Shown one piece after another: positions 43,200-46,825 of a stretch of 46,825 nt of DNA. Source of the DNA: Hydrogenophaga sp. A37 (GTDB taxonomy: Bacteria; Pseudomonadota; Gammaproteobacteria; Burkholderiales; Burkholderiaceae_C). The translations under genes and the position numbers were made by a program. Numbering within the stretch: the stretch's first letter is position 1; every line of letters begins with the position of its first letter. The stretch spans positions 1-46,825 of the forward strand of contig NZ_MUNZ01000145.1 of NCBI RefSeq assembly GCF_002001205.1, written 5' to 3'. The notes beneath the pieces were generated by a model. The model had not been told where the DNA came from and searched no databases. It saw only the letters and a list, made by a program, of their open reading frames with translations.

Positions 43200-43541
43200 T
43201 CATTCGATGTTCAGGATGCCGCTCACCGACTGCTCCAGCAGCTCGACCAGTTCCGGGTCCATGTACTTGTACTCGTCCGGGATGTCGAGCACGTGAACCG
43301 GCTTGTTGGCCAACAAGCCGGTGAATTCGGCCGTGAGTCGCGACTTGTGTTTGTGCTCCATCACGACGATCACGTCGGCCCACCGGATGTCGTCTGCCGA
43401 GACGGTGTGGCGCGCGTTGGGGCTGGTGCCGCCCGAGCGCACGTTGAGCGTCGGGTGTCGGCGCCAGACCCGCTCGGCGGTGGGGCTGCGCCACTGGTTG
43501 CGGCTGCAGACGAAGAGCACGTTGAGTCGGTCAGAAGGCAT
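43200..43541 (-). CDS. low-molecular-weight protein-tyrosine-phosphatase-like protein
   Basis: The product is about 113 residues. The P-loop FVCSRNQWRSPTAERVW has the C-x5-R-S signature of low-molecular-weight tyrosine phosphatases. The distal region LDIPDEYKYMDPELVELL takes the place of the usual DP catalytic-Asp loop. It is shorter than the classical enzyme (about 155 residues) and may lack part of the standard fold, as in a known subfamily of small family members. The ATG at 43541 gives the shortest full domain; another in-frame ATG lies at 43559. It is divergent from the SMR gene. Substrate unknown. Confidence 0.8.
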   Translation of the reverse strand: MPSDRLNVLFVCSRNQWRSPTAERVWRRHPTLNVRSGGTSPNARHTVSADDIRWADVIVVMEHKHKSRLTAEFTGLLANKPVHVLDIPDEYKYMDPELVELLEQSVSGILNIE

Positions 43542-43633
43542 GCGCGCACTGTAGGGCATCGCTTCACCGGCCCCTCCGCCAGCCGCCCGGGTGGCCCCGG
43601 CCGCGAAGGTTCTGGAGGCGTAAATTCCAGCGC

Positions 43634-43969
43634 ATGACAACCGCCTACCTGTACCTCGGCGCCGCCATCGTGGCCGAAGTGATCGCCACCAGCCTGCTCA
43701 AGACCTCGGAAGGTTTCACGCGATGGTGGCCGAGCGTGGGGGTGGTGGTTGGTTACGCTGTGGCGTTTTATTGCCTGGCGCAGACCTTGGGCACGATCCC
43801 GACGGGCGTGGCTTATGCGATCTGGTCGGGCGTGGGCATCGTGCTGATCTCGCTGATCGGCTGGGTGGTGTTCAAGCAGACGCTGGACGCGCCAGCCCTG
43901 CTGGGCATGGGGCTGATCGTGGCCGGCGTGCTGGTGATCAACCTGTTTTCGCGCTCGGTGGCGCACTGA
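43634..43969 (+). CDS. SMR-family small multidrug transporter (EmrE/SugE type)
   Basis: The 111-residue protein has four hydrophobic helices and the SMR signature: YLYLGAAIVAEVIATSLLKTSEGF (with the proton/substrate Glu in the first helix), GYAVAFYCLAQTLGTIPTGVAYAIWSGVGIVLI, and a C-terminal LLGMGLIVAGVLVINLFS. Such proteins are antiparallel dimers that exchange protons for quaternary cations or guanidinium. The AYAIWSG motif and A-E-V context point to the EmrE-like side, not SugE. It lies between divergent and convergent neighbours and is probably a single-gene unit. Confidence 0.88.
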   Translation: MTTAYLYLGAAIVAEVIATSLLKTSEGFTRWWPSVGVVVGYAVAFYCLAQTLGTIPTGVAYAIWSGVGIVLISLIGWVVFKQTLDAPALLGMGLIVAGVLVINLFSRSVAH

Positions 43970-43978
43970 GCACCCGGC

Positions 43979-45181
43979 TCACCAGCTCACTTCCCGGTCG
44001 GGCGTGGCGCTGATGCGGTGGATGGTCAGGTCGGCGCCGTCGTTTTCCTCTTCCTGGCTCAGGCGCAGGCCCATGACCGCCTTGAGCGTGCCGTAGACCA
44101 CCACGCCGCCGAGCAGCGCCCAGGCCACGCCCAGGGCAGTGCCGATGAGTTGCGCCGTGAAGCTCACCCCGCCGAGGCCACCCAGCGCCTGCTGGCCGAA
44201 GATGCCAGCCGCGAGGCCGCCCCAGGTGCCGCACAGGCCGTGCAGCGGCCACACGCCGAGCACGTCGTCGATCTTCCAGCGGTTCTGCGTGGCGGTGAAC
44301 ATCACCACAAACAGCACGCCCGCCACCGCGCCCACCACCAGCGCACCCAGCGGGTGCATCAGGTCGGAGCCGGCGCACACGGCCACCAGCCCAGCCAGCG
44401 GGCCGTTGTGCACGAAGCCGGGGTCGTTCTTGCCGGCGATCAGCGCGGCCAGCGTGCCGCCGACCATGGCCATCAGCGAGTTGACGGCGACGAGGCCGGA
44501 GATCTTGTCCAGCGTCTGCGCGCTCATGACGTTGAAGCCGAACCAGCCCACGCACAGGATCCACGCGCCGAGCGCGAGGAAGGGGATGTTTGACGGCGGG
44601 TGGGCCGAGATGCCGCCGTCTTTTCGGTAGCGGTTGGCGCGCGCACCGAGGAAGAGCACGGCGGGCAGCGCGATCCAGCCGCCCACGGCGTGCACGACCA
44701 CGGAGCCGGCAAAGTCGTGGAAGGCGAAGCCGGTGGTGGCGGTGATCCAGGCCTGGATGCCGAAGTGGCCGTTCCAGGCGATGCCTTCAAAGAACGGGTA
44801 GACCAGGCCGACGATGACGGCGGTGGCGATCAGTTGCGGCCAGAACTTCGCGCGTTCGGCGATGCCGCCGGAAATGATGGCCGGGATGGCGGCGGCGAAG
44901 GTGAGCAAGAAGAAAAACTTCACCAGCTCGTAGCCGTTTTTCTGGGCCAGCGTTTCGGCGCCCACGAAGAACGAGGCGCCGTAGGCCACACCGTAGCCCA
45001 CGACGAAATAGGCGATGGTGGAGACCGAAAAGTCCACCAGGATCTTGACCAGGGCGTTGACCTGGTTCTTCTTGCGAACTGTGCCGAGTTCGAGGAAGGC
45101 GAAACCGGCGTGCATGGCCAAAACCATGATGCCGCCAAGCAGGATGAACAGGGCATCAGCGCCCTGTTTGAGTGCGTCCAT
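43979..45181 (-). CDS. amt: ammonium transporter Amt
   Basis: The 400-residue membrane protein has eleven helices and Amt signatures: GFAFLELGTVRKKNQVNALVK, the pore His in FAFHDFAGSVVVHAVGG, WILCVGWFGFNVMSAQ, and the second pore His in PLHGLCGTWGGLAAGIF. It imports ammonium. The C-terminal tail (RLSQEEENDGADLTIH) is the region that binds GlnK in other species. The ATG at 45181 is chosen with a GGAG site eight bases upstream; an in-frame ATG at 45259 lies upstream. A sigma-54 promoter and an NtrC site lie 83-137 bases upstream of it, so it should be induced by nitrogen limitation. No glnK gene adjoins it. Confidence 0.92.
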   Translation of the reverse strand: MDALKQGADALFILLGGIMVLAMHAGFAFLELGTVRKKNQVNALVKILVDFSVSTIAYFVVGYGVAYGASFFVGAETLAQKNGYELVKFFFLLTFAAAIPAIISGGIAERAKFWPQLIATAVIVGLVYPFFEGIAWNGHFGIQAWITATTGFAFHDFAGSVVVHAVGGWIALPAVLFLGARANRYRKDGGISAHPPSNIPFLALGAWILCVGWFGFNVMSAQTLDKISGLVAVNSLMAMVGGTLAALIAGKNDPGFVHNGPLAGLVAVCAGSDLMHPLGALVVGAVAGVLFVVMFTATQNRWKIDDVLGVWPLHGLCGTWGGLAAGIFGQQALGGLGGVSFTAQLIGTALGVAWALLGGVVVYGTLKAVMGLRLSQEEENDGADLTIHRISATPDREVSW

Positions 45182-45263
45182 GAAAAATCTCCGTGCAGAA
45201 AAGCTGGTATTGGTGCGTTGAAAGCGCCAAAACAGGGTCTGCATGGCGAATCGCACCAAGCAG

Positions 45264-45281
45264 TAGCAAAAATCAAGCCAA
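45264..45281 (-). promoter_or_regulatory. sigma-54 promoter of amt
   Basis: On the minus strand, TTGGCTTGATTTTTGCTA has GG and GC separated by exactly ten bases, as in the -24/-12 consensus (TGGCAC-N5-TTGCW). It lies 83 bases upstream of the chosen amt ATG. Confidence 0.78.
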
Positions 45282-45292
45282 TAACATCATCG

Positions 45293-45318
45293 TGGTGCAG
45301 TTGGCACTTTAATGGTGC
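45293..45318. promoter_or_regulatory. NtrC binding site(s) upstream of amt
   Basis: GCACTTTAATGGTGC (45304-45318) fits the NtrC form GCAC-N7-GTGC exactly. A second half-site TGGTGCA (45293-45299) has a centre about 20 bp closer to the promoter, with a poor other half. Both lie upstream of the sigma-54 promoter on the amt side. Confidence 0.72.
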
Positions 45319-45328
45319 TTTTGGCCGG

Positions 45329-45853
45329 CTATTGGGCCGGCGCGCCGATGGCCCGCAGCACGCTGGGCGAAATCAGCCGGTGCATGGGCTTGACCGGCAG
45401 CATGTAGAGCCGGCCGAGCCGGTTCTTGGTGTGCACGACGGTGGTGACGGTGACGCGCACCGGCTGGCCGGCCGAGCGGGCGCAATGCACCGAGAGCACC
45501 ACGTCCAGGTGTTTGTCGCGGTCGCCGAGCAGCACCTCGTCGGGCGTGTTCTCGAACAGGGTGAAGATGCCCACGCGGTCACCGGGCCGGTAGTCGGCGT
45601 CGGGCTTGGCGGGGTTGATTTCCGACAGCTCGCCGAGGTTCTTGAGGCCGACGAGTTGCACCGCGCGGTTGCGCAGGCTCATGCAGGCGTCGACCCAGCG
45701 CGGCGTGGCCTGCACGGCCTTGAGAAATTGGCGGAGAGCGCTGAGCGAGGGATCGGTGGCGTCGATGGCCCAGGCATCGCAAAAGTCGGCGCCATCCAGG
45801 CGGTTGGCGATGCGGCTGCCGGCGGGCGGGATGGTTTCGGTGGGGGTGTTCAT
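45329..45853 (-). CDS. DUF2867-family protein
   Basis: The 174-residue protein matches DUF2867: IANRLDGADFCDAWAID, MSLRNRAVQLVGLKNLG, and YRPGDRVGIFTLFENTPDEVLLGDRDKHLDVVLSVH, ending in RLGRLYMLPVKPMHRLISPSVLRAI. The family's biochemical role is not known. The ATG at 45853 has GGGAG seven bases upstream. It ends 11 bases from the NtrC site of amt on the same strand, so amt's promoter lies directly beyond its stop. Confidence 0.85.
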   Translation of the reverse strand: MNTPTETIPPAGSRIANRLDGADFCDAWAIDATDPSLSALRQFLKAVQATPRWVDACMSLRNRAVQLVGLKNLGELSEINPAKPDADYRPGDRVGIFTLFENTPDEVLLGDRDKHLDVVLSVHCARSAGQPVRVTVTTVVHTKNRLGRLYMLPVKPMHRLISPSVLRAIGAPAQ

Positions 45854-45938
45854 CGGGGACTCCCTGCGCGGCCAACCACTCGGCCGAGGGGCTGTGTGCG
45901 GTCGCTGAGCCGACTATAGCCAGCGACGGAGCGCCCAC

Positions 45939-45962
45939 AAAAAAGCCACCCCGCGGGTGGCT
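45939..45962 (-). terminator. intrinsic terminator after bacteriohemerythrin gene
   Basis: On the minus strand an 8-bp stem AGCCACCC / GGGTGGCT with a three-base loop is followed by a run of six T. It lies 22 bases after the bacteriohemerythrin stop and before the DUF2867 gene, so the two are separate units. Confidence 0.85.
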
Positions 45963-45983
45963 CGGCGGAAGAGCGCAGCCCGC

Positions 45984-46493
45984 TCAGCTGCAGCTCACGC
46001 TGCCGCAACCGCTCATGGTGGCGGGCTTGACGCGGTCTGGATCGACCAGGGTTTCGGTGCGGCTGTCGAAGCCCACTTCCTTCATGTGCAGCGCCAGGCC
46101 GGCGTCCATGCTGGCGGCGTGTTGCGGGAACCACTCGACCAGGGCCTCGGCGAGGCGGCTGATGATTTCGGTGTCGCCCTGCTGGAAATGGTCGACCACG
46201 GCGTTGAGGGTTTCCAGGATCGTGGCGTGGTGCGAGGCATGGCAGTTGTCGGCCGAGAAGCCGGTGGCCAGCATCCAGCGCTCTTCCTGCGCGAAGTGCT
46301 CCACCGTGTGCGCCACGAACTCGCGGTAGAGCGGCAGTTGCTCGGCAGGCGGCGTGGCCAGCAGGCGGTTGAGCATGTCCACGAATTCCTCGTGGGTGTC
46401 GTCCATGCGGTCATCGCCGGTGTGCAGCTGGGGGCTCCAGTTCAGGCCGGTGGCGGTCGACGTGGGGGCTTCGGGGGTGGCGGTGGTGTCCAT
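45984..46493 (-). CDS. bacteriohemerythrin
   Basis: The 169-residue protein is a four-helix hemerythrin domain. The diiron ligands are seen in MDDTHEEFVDM (His), HTVEHFAQEERWM (His, Glu), HASHHATILETL (His) and the downstream HMKEVGF or QHAASMD region. It would bind O2 reversibly or sense oxygen. The C-terminus carries a short tail ending GCGSVSCS, with two cysteines, absent from classical hemerythrins. The ATG at 46493 gives an N-terminal Thr/Pro-rich leader of about 18 residues before the domain. It ends at a strong intrinsic terminator. Confidence 0.88.
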   Translation of the reverse strand: MDTTATPEAPTSTATGLNWSPQLHTGDDRMDDTHEEFVDMLNRLLATPPAEQLPLYREFVAHTVEHFAQEERWMLATGFSADNCHASHHATILETLNAVVDHFQQGDTEIISRLAEALVEWFPQHAASMDAGLALHMKEVGFDSRTETLVDPDRVKPATMSGCGSVSCS

Positions 46494-46608
46494 GGGGCGT
46501 CACTTTAGCGGTTTCGGGGCGGGCGTCGCTTGATGGAGGTCAAGCGGGTGACGGTCACCGGATGTCAGGGCTATCATGCCGGCTCACCAACACCGTCTGG
46601 AGGACGAG

Positions 46609-46825
46609 ATGAACTTTGTCGACGCAGTCAAGACCTGTTTCACCAAATACGTGGGCTTCGAGGGGCGCGCGACGCGCTCGGAATACTGGTGGTGGGTGCT
46701 GTTTTTGGTATTGGTGACGATCGTGCCGGGCATGCTGGGCGTGAAGATGGTCGGCGAGCTGTTGATGCTGGCCTCATTGCTACCAACATTTGCGGCGGGT
46801 GCCCGGCGGCTGCACGACATTGGCA
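46609..46825 (+). CDS. DUF805-family membrane protein (cut by window end)
   Basis: The first 72 codons are visible. MNFVDAVKTCFTKYVGFEGRATRSEYWWW followed by a hydrophobic helix (VLFLVLVTIVPGML) and LLPTFAAGARRLHDIG is the DUF805 signature. These are small inner-membrane proteins of unknown function. The ATG has GGAGG six bases upstream. The end lies beyond the window. Confidence 0.88.
   Translation, partial: MNFVDAVKTCFTKYVGFEGRATRSEYWWWVLFLVLVTIVPGMLGVKMVGELLMLASLLPTFAAGARRLHDIG

Noticed and set aside
45302..45319. Sigma-54 promoter on the plus strand at TTGGCACTTTAATGGTGC
   Set aside because: The GG and GC are twelve bases apart where ten are required; the same bases make a better NtrC site for amt on the other strand.

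Overview
The window reads as a chromosome segment of a high-GC beta-proteobacterium. The best fit is Burkholderiales, family Comamonadaceae (Hydrogenophaga/Acidovorax-like). The reasons are the dense GC-rich coding, the family-typical proteins (insertion-bearing DinB, RibH2-type lumazine synthase, PreT/PreA, YjfB motility protein) and a dispersed GC-rich intergenic repeat of the kind common in that family. This placement is inference; no rRNA or tRNA gene was seen.

Left part (1-10.8 kb): the window opens in the last codons of an unidentified gene. A tightly packed export-type operon follows: two HlyD-like adaptors and an M50 site-2-protease-like protein carrying a PqqD/RRE-like N-terminus and a lipoyl-type C-terminus. 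An endonuclease/exonuclease/phosphatase-fold protein and cardiolipin synthase ClsB come next. Then come folE with a canonical BLUF photoreceptor gene 10 bp behind it, closed by a clear intrinsic terminator, followed by an EamA transporter, a DUF429 protein, a RibH2-type lumazine synthase and a DUF1161 protein.

10.8-19.8 kb: a dienoyl-CoA isomerase-like crotonase overlaps the end of dinB. An orphan RskA-like domain protein follows. Next is a pair of apparently degenerate signalling genes: a membrane protein with a GGDEF domain lacking its signature, and a BLUF-like protein whose switch Gln is Glu. An FMN-dependent alpha-hydroxy-acid oxidase, a LysR regulator and a beta-alanine/omega-amino-acid transaminase complete the region.

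19.8-28 kb: a coherent reductive pyrimidine-degradation locus. A RutR-like TetR repressor diverges from preT-preA-(NCS1 permease)-hydA-pydC, and two near-identical 16-bp palindromes resembling RutR boxes sit between them. The pathway runs uracil/thymine import, reduction, ring opening and decarbamoylation to beta-alanine. The neighbouring transaminase can then convert beta-alanine to malonate semialdehyde.

28-38.9 kb: accessory-flavoured. It holds an APH-kinase/P-loop fusion, an acyl-CoA ligase, an orphan prepilin, an AbiEi/AbiEii system with a relic of a second abiEi 3' end on the far side of the prepilin gene, and a TetR/NAD(P)H oxidoreductase pair with three operators. It also holds an AT-rich gene of unknown function that looks acquired, and several small genes.

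39-46.8 kb: an rtcB-prfH RNA-repair/ribosome-rescue operon is preceded by a short SD-led ORF and a palindrome. It is followed by a ParE-type toxin-antitoxin pair, an MFS and an SMR efflux gene, and a phosphatase-like gene. An ammonium transporter follows, with a recognisable sigma-54 promoter and NtrC site. A DUF2867 protein, a bacteriohemerythrin and the start of a DUF805 gene end the window.
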